Of a stretch of DNA of 64,000 nt, positions 55,317-63,293 are shown piece after piece. The notes beneath the pieces are model-generated. The model had not been told where the DNA came from and did no database searches. It was given only the letters and a program-made list of their open reading frames with translations. Position 1 is the first letter of the stretch. Each line of letters starts with the position of its first letter. The DNA lies in assembly GCF_018310535.1 (NCBI RefSeq), contig NZ_CP074102.1, positions 7,378,001 through 7,442,000 on the forward strand, in the 5' to 3' direction. Position numbers and translations under genes: made by a program. Source of the DNA: Streptomyces mirabilis (lineage in GTDB: Bacteria; Actinomycetota; Actinomycetes; Streptomycetales; Streptomycetaceae).

Positions 55317-56002
55317 CCTGGAAGTATCGCTCGCTCCGGTTGACCGACGGCAACGACGGTGCTGCCGCCCGGTGCCGGGCGGACGGCGAACACGCGCAGG
55401 AAGAGCTGGGCGACCGGCCCGATCGCCACGGCGTACAGCACCGTGCCGATGCCGACCGTGCCGCCGAGCGCGAATCCGGTCGCGACGACCGCCACCTCCA
55501 GGACCGTGCGTACCAGCCGTACCGAGCGCCCCGTACGCAGGTGCAGGCCCGTCATCAGACCGTCACGGGGGCCCGGACCGAAGCCGGCCGAGATGTAGAG
55601 GCCCGTCGCCACGCCGTTCAGCACGATGCCCGCCACGAGCAGCGGAATCCGTACGGCCAAGGTGTGGGCGTCCGGCACCAGGGCGAGGGTGCCGTCCATG
55701 GCGATACCGACCACGAACACGTTGGAGACCGTGCCGAGGCCCGGGCGCTGGCGCAGCGGGATCCACAGGAGCAGCACCGCCGCGCCCACGAAGATCGACA
55801 CCACGCCGATCGTCAGACCGGTCAGCTCGGCGAGCCCCTGGTGCAGCACGTTCCAGGGCTCCAGACCGAGGCCCGACTCCACCAGCAGGGCCGAACTCGC
55901 GCCGTACAGTGCGAGGCCCACGTACAGCTGGGCGAGGCGACGCGGAAGCCGTCGCCCGGATCCCTTGCGTTCCCGGTGTGGGGAGTCGGCGCGTGTGGAC
56001 AA
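55313..56002 (-). CDS. yczE: YczE/YyaS/YitT family membrane protein
   Basis: About 229 residues if TTG 56002 is used (with AGGGGG upstream); no ATG or GTG gives a sensible N-terminus. Five to six hydrophobic helices with LVESGLGLEPWNVLHQGL, SAGFGPGPRDGLMTGL and FALGGTVGIGTVLYA, typical of YczE. Function unknown; YczE genes are classically divergent from a MocR regulator (YczR), exactly as here. Confidence 0.82.
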   Translation of the reverse strand: MSTRADSPHRERKGSGRRLPRRLAQLYVGLALYGASSALLVESGLGLEPWNVLHQGLAELTGLTIGVVSIFVGAAVLLLWIPLRQRPGLGTVSNVFVVGIAMDGTLALVPDAHTLAVRIPLLVAGIVLNGVATGLYISAGFGPGPRDGLMTGLHLRTGRSVRLVRTVLEVAVVATGFALGGTVGIGTVLYAVAIGPVAQLFLRVFAVRPAPGGSTVVAVGQPERAILPG

Positions 56003-56137
56003 GAGGTGCCCCCTGTGGTGATGACCCGTGATGGCCCGGGATGACCCGCGGTGGTGATGGTGGCCTGGCTCGTGACATTCTGTGGCCTGAAGGAAGGCGC
56101 CATCCAAGGCCAATCCGAGGAAGGTGGACTGGGAATC

Positions 56138-57637
56138 ATGACGCAGTGGACTTCGGCGATGGGTGCCGCGCAGCTCGCCCGGCTGCTCAACTCCCAGCAG
56201 GAGCGCCCCGCGGGGCCCGGCACCCGCCGTCCGCCCGCCTATCGCGCGCTCGCCGACGGCATCCGGCTGCTCGTCCTCGAAGGCCGGGTTCCGGTCGCCG
56301 CGCGGCTGCCCGCCGAGCGGGAGCTCGCGCTGTCCCTCTCCGTCAGCCGTACGACGGTCGCCGCGGCCTACGAGGCGCTGCGCGGCGAAGGGTTCCTGGA
56401 GTCCCGCAGGGGAGCGGGCAGTTGGACCGCCGTCCCCGCCGGGAACCCGCTGCCCGCGCGCGGCCTCGAACCGCTGCCGCCCGAGGCCCTCGGCTCCATG
56501 ATCGACCTCGGCTGCGCGTCACTCCCCGCGCCGGAGCCCTGGCTCACCCGTGCCGTGCAGGGCGCCCTGGAGGAGCTGCCACCGTACGCGCACACGCACG
56601 GCGACTATCCGGCGGGGCTGCCCGCGCTGCGCGCGATGATCGCCGAGGGGTACACCGCGCGCGGCATTCCGACCATGCCCGAGCAGATCATGGTGACGAC
56701 CGGCGCGATGGGCGCGATCGACGCCATCTGTCATCTCTTCGCCGGGCGCGGCGAACGCATCGCCGTCGAGTCCCCCTCCTACGCCAACATCCTCCAGCTG
56801 ATGCGGGAGGCGGGCGCCCGGCTCGTCCCCGTCGCGATGGCCGAGGGGCTTGCCGGATGGGACGTGGAGCGTTGGCGCCAGGTCCTGCGCGACGCCGCAC
56901 CCCGGCTCGCGTACGTCGTCGCCGACTTCCACAACCCGACGGGAGCACTCGCGGACGAGGACCAGCGGCGCCGCCTGGTGGACGCGGCGCGGTCCGCGGG
57001 GACCGTACTGGTGGTCGACGAAACGATGAGCGAGCTGTATTTGGAGGAGGGGCTGTCGATGCCCCGCCCCGTGTGCGGCTTCGACCCCTCCGGGTCCACG
57101 GTCATCACCGTGGGGTCGGCCAGCAAGGCGTTCTGGGCGGGGATGCGGATCGGGTGGGTCCGTGCGGCCCCCGATGTCATCCGCAGTCTCGTCGCCGCGC
57201 GCGCGTACGCCGACCTCGGAACGCCGGTGCTGGAGCAGTTGGCAGTGAACTGGCTGTTCAGCACCGGGGGATGGGAGCGGGCCGTGGAGATCCGGCGTGC
57301 GCAGGCCCGGGAGAACCGGGACGCGCTCGTCGCCGCCGTGCGCCGTGAGCTGCCCGACTGGGAGTTCGTCGTTCCGCGGGGCGGGCTGACGCTGTGGGTG
57401 CGCACCGGCGGGCTGTCCGGGTCGCGGATCGCCGAGGCGGGCGAACGGGTGGGGGTACGGGTGCCCTCCGGGCCGCGGTTCGGGGTCGACGGCGCCTTCG
57501 AAGGGTATGTGCGGCTGCCGTTCACCGTGGGGGGTGCGGTGGCCGAGGAGGCGGCGGTCCGGTTGGCCGTGGCGGCGCACTTGGTGAAAACGGGCGCGAC
57601 CGGGGGCAACGAAGCGCCCCGTACGTTCGTGGCCTAG
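56138..57637 (+). CDS. MocR family regulator (GntR HTH fused to PLP aminotransferase fold), YczR-like
   Basis: About 499 residues from ATG 56138. N-terminal GntR winged helix (RLPAERELALSLSVSRTTVA), then a fold-type I aminotransferase domain with YVVADFHNPTGAL, VVDETMSELYLEE and TVGSASKAFWAGMRIG (PLP-binding lysine in the SASK region). It is divergent from the YczE-like gene and probably regulates it, sensing PLP or a PLP-linked metabolite. GGCC-rich short repeats fill the shared upstream region. Confidence 0.92.
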   Translation: MTQWTSAMGAAQLARLLNSQQERPAGPGTRRPPAYRALADGIRLLVLEGRVPVAARLPAERELALSLSVSRTTVAAAYEALRGEGFLESRRGAGSWTAVPAGNPLPARGLEPLPPEALGSMIDLGCASLPAPEPWLTRAVQGALEELPPYAHTHGDYPAGLPALRAMIAEGYTARGIPTMPEQIMVTTGAMGAIDAICHLFAGRGERIAVESPSYANILQLMREAGARLVPVAMAEGLAGWDVERWRQVLRDAAPRLAYVVADFHNPTGALADEDQRRRLVDAARSAGTVLVVDETMSELYLEEGLSMPRPVCGFDPSGSTVITVGSASKAFWAGMRIGWVRAAPDVIRSLVAARAYADLGTPVLEQLAVNWLFSTGGWERAVEIRRAQARENRDALVAAVRRELPDWEFVVPRGGLTLWVRTGGLSGSRIAEAGERVGVRVPSGPRFGVDGAFEGYVRLPFTVGGAVAEEAAVRLAVAAHLVKTGATGGNEAPRTFVA

Positions 57638-57664
57638 CAGCCGACCGGACCCCGGGTGGGTTCG

Positions 57665-57720
57665 TCGGCTGCGGGCCGGTGCCGCCGCCCCCGCCCAGGG
57701 GCGCGGGGAACTGCGCGACC
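57665..57720. repeat. Dispersed intergenic repeat (copy 4, inverted)
   Basis: Contains GGGCGCGGGGAACTGCGCGA, the reverse complement of the element at 4757, near 34502 and 52400. It lies between the convergent MocR and FtsK-like genes. Confidence 0.65.
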
Positions 57721-57765
57721 AGACCCCACTCACCAGCAGCCGAACCCCACCACCAGGGAGCTCGC

Positions 57766-59325
57766 TCAGCCCTCCGCCACCGCGGCCTCCGCAGGGATCA
57801 GGTCCGCCTCCGTCGGAGTCGTGCGTTCCGGCAGCAGGTCGAGGACAGCGCGTCGATGGGTCTCGCTGGTGGCGTCGTCGTAGGGGTCCGGCGTAGCCGG
57901 AACCTGGAGGCGCAGGACGGGACCCGCACCCAGCCGGGCGTACCCGCGGCCGGGCGGCACATCCCGCGTGGGAGTGGTGTGCGGCGGCGCGCCGAGGACG
58001 GCTTCCAGCTGGACCGGAGACGCCGGGCCGAGGACCACGCGCGCGCGGGTGTGCTGGTGCACGGCCTCGCTGAGCGCCTCGAGATCCTCGAACTGCTCGG
58101 CGATGACGACCGTGACGCCCGCCGCGCGCCCGTGCCGGAGCGGGACCTGAAGGAGTGCCTGGGGATCGTTGCGGCCGTCGGCGGCGGCGAAGTGGCCGAG
58201 CGCGCTCGGCCGGTCGAGCAGGATCCACAGGGGGTTCTTGGTGTCGTCGGGGGCGGGGTGCCCCGCCTGCCGCGCACGGTTGGCGGAGATCAGCCTCCGC
58301 TCCGTCTCGTTCGCGGCCCACTCCAGACTCGCGAGCGCCCCGGCGAGGCCGGACTCGACGGCGAGGACGCCGGCCCGGCCGGTCAGGCACGCGTACTCGC
58401 CGGTGCCGCCGCCCTCGACGATGACGACATCGCCGTACTGAAGGGCCTGGAGCGCGATGGAACGCACGAGTGTGGTCGTGCCGCTGCCTGGATCGCCGGC
58501 GATCAGCAGATGCGGCTCGGTGGAGCGGATGCCGGTGCGCCAGACGACCGGGGGAACGTCGCGCTGTTCCTCACCGTAGGTGAGGGGGAGCGTGCGCTGG
58601 ACGTCGGCCGGGTCGGTGAAGCCAAGGACCGCCTCGCCGGGTGAGGTGACGAATCGCTGGGCGGCGATGTCGGTGGGGAGCGGAGGGAGGACGGTGACGG
58701 TGAGCTCGTTGCCCTCCTCGTCCCAGTCGAAGTGGTACTCGCGACCGCGGCCCGACTTGGCGTGCAGAAGCTGTTCGATCCGGGCCCGGGACTCCGCCTC
58801 GCCGTCCGTGAAGTACGCCGGGTAGCGGATGAGCAGCCGGGACACGCGGCCGTCGTCGTCGAAGTCGTGCGTGGGGAAGGCCTTCTCCCAGTCGCCGCCG
58901 TGGGCGTACAGAGGGGCCGGGTCCTCGGCCACGGAGAAGTACGGGACGAGGGCGTCGTACAACGACTGGAGTCGTTGGATCTGCGCTTCGTCGGGGCCCG
59001 TGGGCTCCGACGAGACCGGCTGGCGGCCCGTCCACGCTGCCGCCGCCATCAGGGTGATGGCGGCGAGCAGCGGTCCGTACGGCACCAGCGCCACGACCAG
59101 GATCACCGAGGCCACCAGGAACAGCAGCGGCCCGCGCCGGTCCTTGGGGGTGGCGGCCCACTTGCGCCCGCCGGCGGCTGCCAGCCGGCGCAGTCCACGG
59201 GTGACCGTGATCAGTGGATGGAGGACGTCGGTGGCGCTGTCGGCTGCCGTTCGGGCCAGCTCCCGGCTTCGGGCGATCTGTGCGCTGCCGTTGCTGAGGA
59301 TGCGGGGGAGAGGGCGCCGGGCCAC
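57766..59325 (-). CDS. FtsK/Tra-like membrane-associated ATPase with lysine-less P-loop
   Basis: A 519-residue protein with GTG start (AGGAG upstream). Two transmembrane helices (about 66-82, 84-98) precede a cytoplasmic beta-rich region and a P-loop NTPase domain. The expected Walker A reads GDPGSGTTT (277-285), with Thr283 in place of the invariant Lys. The Walker B-like strand WILLDRPSAL and a later VVIAEQFEDLEAL complete the fold. It resembles transfer-type FtsK/TraB proteins of actinomycete mobile elements but sits on core chromosome. The small membrane protein upstream is probably its partner. Confidence 0.75.
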   Translation of the reverse strand: MARRPLPRILSNGSAQIARSRELARTAADSATDVLHPLITVTRGLRRLAAAGGRKWAATPKDRRGPLLFLVASVILVVALVPYGPLLAAITLMAAAAWTGRQPVSSEPTGPDEAQIQRLQSLYDALVPYFSVAEDPAPLYAHGGDWEKAFPTHDFDDDGRVSRLLIRYPAYFTDGEAESRARIEQLLHAKSGRGREYHFDWDEEGNELTVTVLPPLPTDIAAQRFVTSPGEAVLGFTDPADVQRTLPLTYGEEQRDVPPVVWRTGIRSTEPHLLIAGDPGSGTTTLVRSIALQALQYGDVVIVEGGGTGEYACLTGRAGVLAVESGLAGALASLEWAANETERRLISANRARQAGHPAPDDTKNPLWILLDRPSALGHFAAADGRNDPQALLQVPLRHGRAAGVTVVIAEQFEDLEALSEAVHQHTRARVVLGPASPVQLEAVLGAPPHTTPTRDVPPGRGYARLGAGPVLRLQVPATPDPYDDATSETHRRAVLDLLPERTTPTEADLIPAEAAVAEG

Positions 59326-59362
59326 TGCTGTCTCCTGAAGGTGCGTGCGATGGGCAGGGACG

Positions 59363-59557
59363 TCAGAACTTGATCCCGCCGAGGAGGCTCGCCAGGCTCT
59401 CCCCGCCTGCCTTGATGCTCGGCGCGATGGCCGTGCTGGCGAGGTAGAAACCGAAGAGCGAGGACACCATGGCGTGCGACGCCTTGAGTCCGTCCTTGCG
59501 GAAGAAGAGGAAGACGATGATGCCGAGCAGGACGACGCCTGAGATGGACAGAATCAT
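59363..59557 (-). CDS. Small membrane protein paired with FtsK-like ATPase
   Basis: A 64-residue protein with one strong N-terminal membrane helix (about 2-19, LSISGVVLLGIIVFLFF) followed by a weaker hydrophobic segment (SSLFGFYLASTAIAP). The ATG has GGAGAG upstream; it is 37 bases before the FtsK-like gene on the same strand, so co-transcribed. It resembles spread-type small membrane proteins found with Tra ATPases. Function unknown. Confidence 0.75.
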   Translation of the reverse strand: MILSISGVVLLGIIVFLFFRKDGLKASHAMVSSLFGFYLASTAIAPSIKAGGESLASLLGGIKF

Positions 59558-59815
59558 TTGTGCTCTCCTGGTTCGTGGGGACAGTCACCATGAGTACTTC
59601 CAGGATCACAGGATGTATCCATACGATAAAAGGTGCAACTGAGTGAATTTCGGCTGATTTCATCCAGTCGGCGGAGCCGTTCCGGAGCCCCTGGGCAGGT
59701 CTGTTGCTCTCTGTCGGCTCTCGTGAGGCTCGTGGTGATCTTTGCCTCGGTCGGCGCCCGTCATGTGCCGTCGGAGCCAGTACGCTGGCGAATCACCCGT
59801 ACGGCCGCACACATC

Positions 59816-59890
59816 GCTGTCGTACGGACCTGCGCATGACAGCCCACCCGCTGTCGTACGCTCCCGCAGTCCCCATGACGTAGCTGTCGT
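59816..59890 (+). promoter_or_regulatory. Three phased GCTGTCGT repeats before the ankyrin gene
   Basis: GCTGTCGTACG at 59816 and 59850 and GCTGTCGT at 59883, period 34 and 33 bp, in the 359-base gap upstream of the ankyrin gene and the small membrane gene. The regular spacing suggests an operator array. Nothing else is recognised in the gap. Confidence 0.5.
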
Positions 59891-59916
59891 TGTCCTTGTG
59901 AGAGGTGGTCCGGCCG

Positions 59917-60309
59917 ATGAGTGAAGCCCCCGACCCCGAAGTCGTGGAGCTGGCGACCAAGATCTTCGATCTGGCGCGCCGAGGGGAGACCGAGGCGCTC
60001 GTGGCGTACGTCGACGCGGGTGTTCCGGCCAACCTCACCAACGACCGCGGTGACTCGCTGGTGATGCTCGCCGCCTACCACGGCCACGCCGAGGCGGTGC
60101 GCGCCCTGCTGGAGCGCGGCGCCGAGGCCGACCGCATCAACGACCGCGGCCAGACGCCCCTCGCGGGGGCCGTCTTCAAGGGCGAGGAGGCGGTCATCCG
60201 CGCGCTACTGGACGGCGGCGCGGACCCGGCCGCGGGTACCCCCTCGGCCGTCGACACCGCCCGGATGTTCGCCAAGACGGAACTTCTGGAATTGTTCGGC
60301 GCGCACTGA
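59917..60309 (+). CDS. Ankyrin repeat protein
   Basis: 130 residues from ATG 59917 (AGAGG upstream). Three ankyrin repeats fill the protein: VDAGVPANLTNDRGDSLVML, ERGAEADRINDRGQTPLAG and DGGADPAAGTPSAVDTARM (starts shown). It is a protein-binding module with no catalytic domain; the partner is unknown. Confidence 0.87.
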   Translation: MSEAPDPEVVELATKIFDLARRGETEALVAYVDAGVPANLTNDRGDSLVMLAAYHGHAEAVRALLERGAEADRINDRGQTPLAGAVFKGEEAVIRALLDGGADPAAGTPSAVDTARMFAKTELLELFGAH

Positions 60310-60456
60310 TTCGAACACGCTGACCAGGTGCAACACCGAAAACGGGGGAGGCGGTACGGGGCCGCCGGAAATACGGTCGCGGCAGGAAGAACCGCCGAGT
60401 CATCATGACGTCGTGATTCACGGACGCGATGGCTGGGCAGATGTTGCCGCACCGCG

Positions 60457-60475
60457 CGGGCCGTGACGCGGCCCG
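60457..60475 (+). other. Hairpin upstream of the 19-codon ORF
   Basis: CGGGCCG (60457-60463) pairs with CGGCCCG (60469-60475), ending 30 bases before the small ORF. It may terminate upstream transcription or belong to the leader. Confidence 0.4.
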
Positions 60476-60505
60476 TATGGGCCCACCAACGAGAGGCAGA
60501 GGAAG

Positions 60506-60565
60506 ATGGTCTACAGCAAGCAAGAAACGGCGGGCGCTCCGACGTGTTGTCACGCGGCCAGGTAA
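60506..60565 (+). CDS. 19-residue leader peptide ORF before the HEAT-repeat gene
   Basis: ATG 60506 to TAA 60565 encodes a 19-residue peptide ending in two adjacent cysteines, a histidine and AAR (TCCHAAR). GAGGAAG directly precedes the ATG with good spacing, and the HEAT-repeat gene starts 45 bases later. Its size and placement fit a regulatory leader peptide; the Cys-Cys-His cluster could sense cysteine supply. I rely on start-site quality and position only; conservation should be checked. Confidence 0.5.
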   Translation: MVYSKQETAGAPTCCHAAR

Positions 60566-60610
60566 TGCAGGATCCCGGTTGCGTCGACGCTTGATGTGAG
60601 GCTGTTTCCC

Positions 60611-62029
60611 ATGTTCGATCCGGTCATAGCGCCCAGCGGTACGCTGCTCGGCCTGCTCCAGAGGGGCCGCGGCGACGGCACGCTGCACGCGCTCACCGCA
60701 CCGCGCGCCGAAGCGCTCGCGGCACTGAACCACTGTGTGCTGCGCGACCCCCGCCACGACTGGCAGGTGGAGAACCGCTCCCTGTACTACGCCCGTCTCT
60801 ACCTCGATCTGAGCGGTGAGCTCGACGAGATCGAGCGGCACCTCTTCGACGCCGAGGACATCCTCGACGACTGCGAGTCACGCACGGGACTCGCCCTCGC
60901 GGTCCTCGGCCACCTCGCCTCGTACGGCAGGCGGGACGCCCTGGAACTGCTGCGCAGGTACGCCGCCTCGGGCACCAACTGGGCCTGGGCCCTGGACGAG
61001 CTGGCCCTGCGCGACGACGACGCGGGTCTGCGTGCCCTCGCCGTGCCCGTCCTCGCCCGCTTCCCGGCCGATCCGGAGGGCGAGGCCGCGCTCGTCGCCC
61101 AGGTGCGCGACGCCTTCGAGCCCCGGCCCTGGCGGCTGTGGGCGGACGACTCCCGCGAATCCATCGCCGCGCGTGTGCGGGCCGCCCAGGAACAGGGCTC
61201 CTTCGACCGATGGCAACGGCAACTGCGCCCCACGGGACCACGTCCGGGGTGGAGCGTGCGGGCCGTGTTCGAGTGGGCCCAGCAGGGCCTCGACCGCGGA
61301 GCCGCACTCCATGTGCCGGCCGCGCGCTGCCTCACGGCCGTCGCGGGCCCCGAGGACCGGCCCGAGATTCTCCAGGCCGCCCGGGACGGCGGCGACGGAG
61401 CCCGCTGCACCGCCTTGCGCTACCTTGCCGACAGCAACGATCCGGACGCTCTCGATCTGATCGAGGCCGCCGCGACCGGCGGCACGGCGACCGTCGGGGA
61501 GGCCGCCGTCGACGCGTTCGAACGTATGCGCAGTGTCGCCGCCGTCGACCGGGCCCGACGGTGGGCCGGGCGGCCCGACGCCCTCGGCGCCGCAGCGGGA
61601 CGGATGCTCGCCTGCCGGGGCGGCACCAAGGACAGCGAACTGGTGCTGGGCGCCCTGCGTGAGGCCGTACGCGGCGAAGGTCCCGACGCACCCACACTGT
61701 GGACCCTCGTCGACGGAGCCGGACGCCTCGGCATCGTCTGCGCCGCACCCGTACTGCGTCATGTCTACCGGGAGACGGCGTCGTCCCATCTGCGCGGGCG
61801 AGCCGCCCGGGCCCTCGCCGCCACCGACCCCTCCTTCCCCGCCGGCTTCGCCGTCGAGTGCCTGTGGGACTGCGAGGAGTCGACCCGCGAGGTGGCCGCT
61901 CGACACGCCGAAACCGGTGACGCGCGCGTGGTCGATCAGTTGCGGCGGCTGGCGTCGGATCCGGCCGAGGAAGCGGAAGTACAGACAGCCGTACGCAGCC
62001 GGATCGGGCCCGACGCACCCGCGGTATGA
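60611..62029 (+). CDS. HEAT-repeat-containing protein
   Basis: About 472 residues from ATG 60611. The whole length is built of alpha-helical HEAT/armadillo-like repeats, e.g. GEAAVDAFERMRSVAAVDRA and HLRGRAARALAATDPSFP, with no catalytic motif. HEAT proteins are scaffolds. It is preceded by a short leader ORF. Function unknown. Confidence 0.8.
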   Translation: MFDPVIAPSGTLLGLLQRGRGDGTLHALTAPRAEALAALNHCVLRDPRHDWQVENRSLYYARLYLDLSGELDEIERHLFDAEDILDDCESRTGLALAVLGHLASYGRRDALELLRRYAASGTNWAWALDELALRDDDAGLRALAVPVLARFPADPEGEAALVAQVRDAFEPRPWRLWADDSRESIAARVRAAQEQGSFDRWQRQLRPTGPRPGWSVRAVFEWAQQGLDRGAALHVPAARCLTAVAGPEDRPEILQAARDGGDGARCTALRYLADSNDPDALDLIEAAATGGTATVGEAAVDAFERMRSVAAVDRARRWAGRPDALGAAAGRMLACRGGTKDSELVLGALREAVRGEGPDAPTLWTLVDGAGRLGIVCAAPVLRHVYRETASSHLRGRAARALAATDPSFPAGFAVECLWDCEESTREVAARHAETGDARVVDQLRRLASDPAEEAEVQTAVRSRIGPDAPAV

Positions 62030-62168
62030 ACACGAAGTGACTCGCGGGTCAGGAGGATGTGGCCGCGCGCCGACCTGGAAAAGCGTGCAGTACAACGCTC
62101 ACGGGGCGTTCCCCGGCAGGAAAGATCGACGTTGACGCGGCCACGTCCGGCACGGCGACAACACGGGT

Positions 62169-63293
62169 ATGCGTGTCGTCATCGTGACCGAATCCTTTCC
62201 CCCCGATGTGAACGGCGTGGCCCACTGCGCGCTCCAGACCGCCCGGCACCTCGTCGATCGCGGTCACGCTCCCCTCGTCGTCGCCCCGGCCACGGCGGCC
62301 GGGCACGGGCCCGACGCTCTCGCGCCGTGCCCCGTCGTCCGTGTCCCCTCCCTACCGCTCCCCGGCTACCCCCAGGTCCGCGTCGCCCTCCCCAGCCGAC
62401 GCGTCGCCGCCGCGATCACCGAACACCGCGCCGACATCGTCCACCTGGCCAGCCCCTTCATCCTCGGCGTCCGCGGCATGGCGGCCGCCGCCCGGCTCGG
62501 CGTCCCCGCCGTCGCCGTCTACCAGACCGACCTCGCCGGTTACGCCCGTACGTACGTGGGCGCGGGCGAAGCCACCGCCTGGCGGCGCATACGCTCCGTC
62601 CACGCCGCCGCCGACCGGACGCTCGCCCCGTCCAGCGCGGCCCTGCACGACCTGGAGGCACACGGTGTGCCCCGGGTGCGGCTGTGGCCGCGCGGCGTGG
62701 ACACCGTCCGCTTCCGCCCCGAGCACCGGGACGAGGCCCTCAGGCGTGAACTGGCCCCGAACGGCGAGCTGATCGTCGGCTATGTCGGCCGGCTCGCCCC
62801 CGAGAAGCAGGTCGAACTGCTCGCCGGAGCCTGCGGCCTGGAAGGCGTACGCGTCGTGATCGTGGGCGACGGGCCCAGCGAGACGACCCTGCGCGAGGCG
62901 CTTCCCGGCGCCGTCTTCCTCGGGCGTCGCACCGGCGACGAACTCGCCCGGATCTTCGCCTCCCTGGACGTCTTCGCGCACACCGGCCCCTTCGAGACCT
63001 TCTGCCAGACGGTCCAGGAGGCCATGGCCAGCGGCGTACCGGTCGTCGCACCCGCCGCGGGCGGACCGCTGGACCTGGTCGCACACGGCCGTACGGGGCT
63101 GCTGGTGCCGCCCCGCGACGAGGACGCCGTACGCGACGCGGTGTGGGCGCTCGCCGTCGATCCGGCCCTCCGGGCGGCGTACGGCGCCGCCGGGCGGGCC
63201 ACCGTCGAGGGCCGCACCTGGGCGGCGGTCGGCGACCAGCTCATCGACCACTACGCCGACGTGCTCTCCGCGCGGACGGTGGTGGCGGCATGA
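62169..63293 (+). CDS. Glycosyltransferase family 4 (mannosyltransferase type)
   Basis: A 374-residue GT-B enzyme: N-terminal VTESFPPDVNGVAHCALQTA, mid-region LWPRGVDTVRF, GYVGRLAPEKQVELLAG and the donor-binding FCQTVQEAMASGVPVVAPAAGG with the conserved Glu motif of GT4. GDP-mannose-dependent relatives (MgtA/PimB-like) build mannosylated lipids; the acceptor is not clear. Its stop overlaps the next glycosyltransferase gene (ATGA), so they act as a pair. Confidence 0.88.
   Translation: MRVVIVTESFPPDVNGVAHCALQTARHLVDRGHAPLVVAPATAAGHGPDALAPCPVVRVPSLPLPGYPQVRVALPSRRVAAAITEHRADIVHLASPFILGVRGMAAAARLGVPAVAVYQTDLAGYARTYVGAGEATAWRRIRSVHAAADRTLAPSSAALHDLEAHGVPRVRLWPRGVDTVRFRPEHRDEALRRELAPNGELIVGYVGRLAPEKQVELLAGACGLEGVRVVIVGDGPSETTLREALPGAVFLGRRTGDELARIFASLDVFAHTGPFETFCQTVQEAMASGVPVVAPAAGGPLDLVAHGRTGLLVPPRDEDAVRDAVWALAVDPALRAAYGAAGRATVEGRTWAAVGDQLIDHYADVLSARTVVAA

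Noticed and set aside
52554..55343. A 929-codon plus-strand frame opposite rbpA, the UMF1 transporter and GDPD
   Set aside because: Antisense shadow; the minus-strand genes are recognised with clear motifs.
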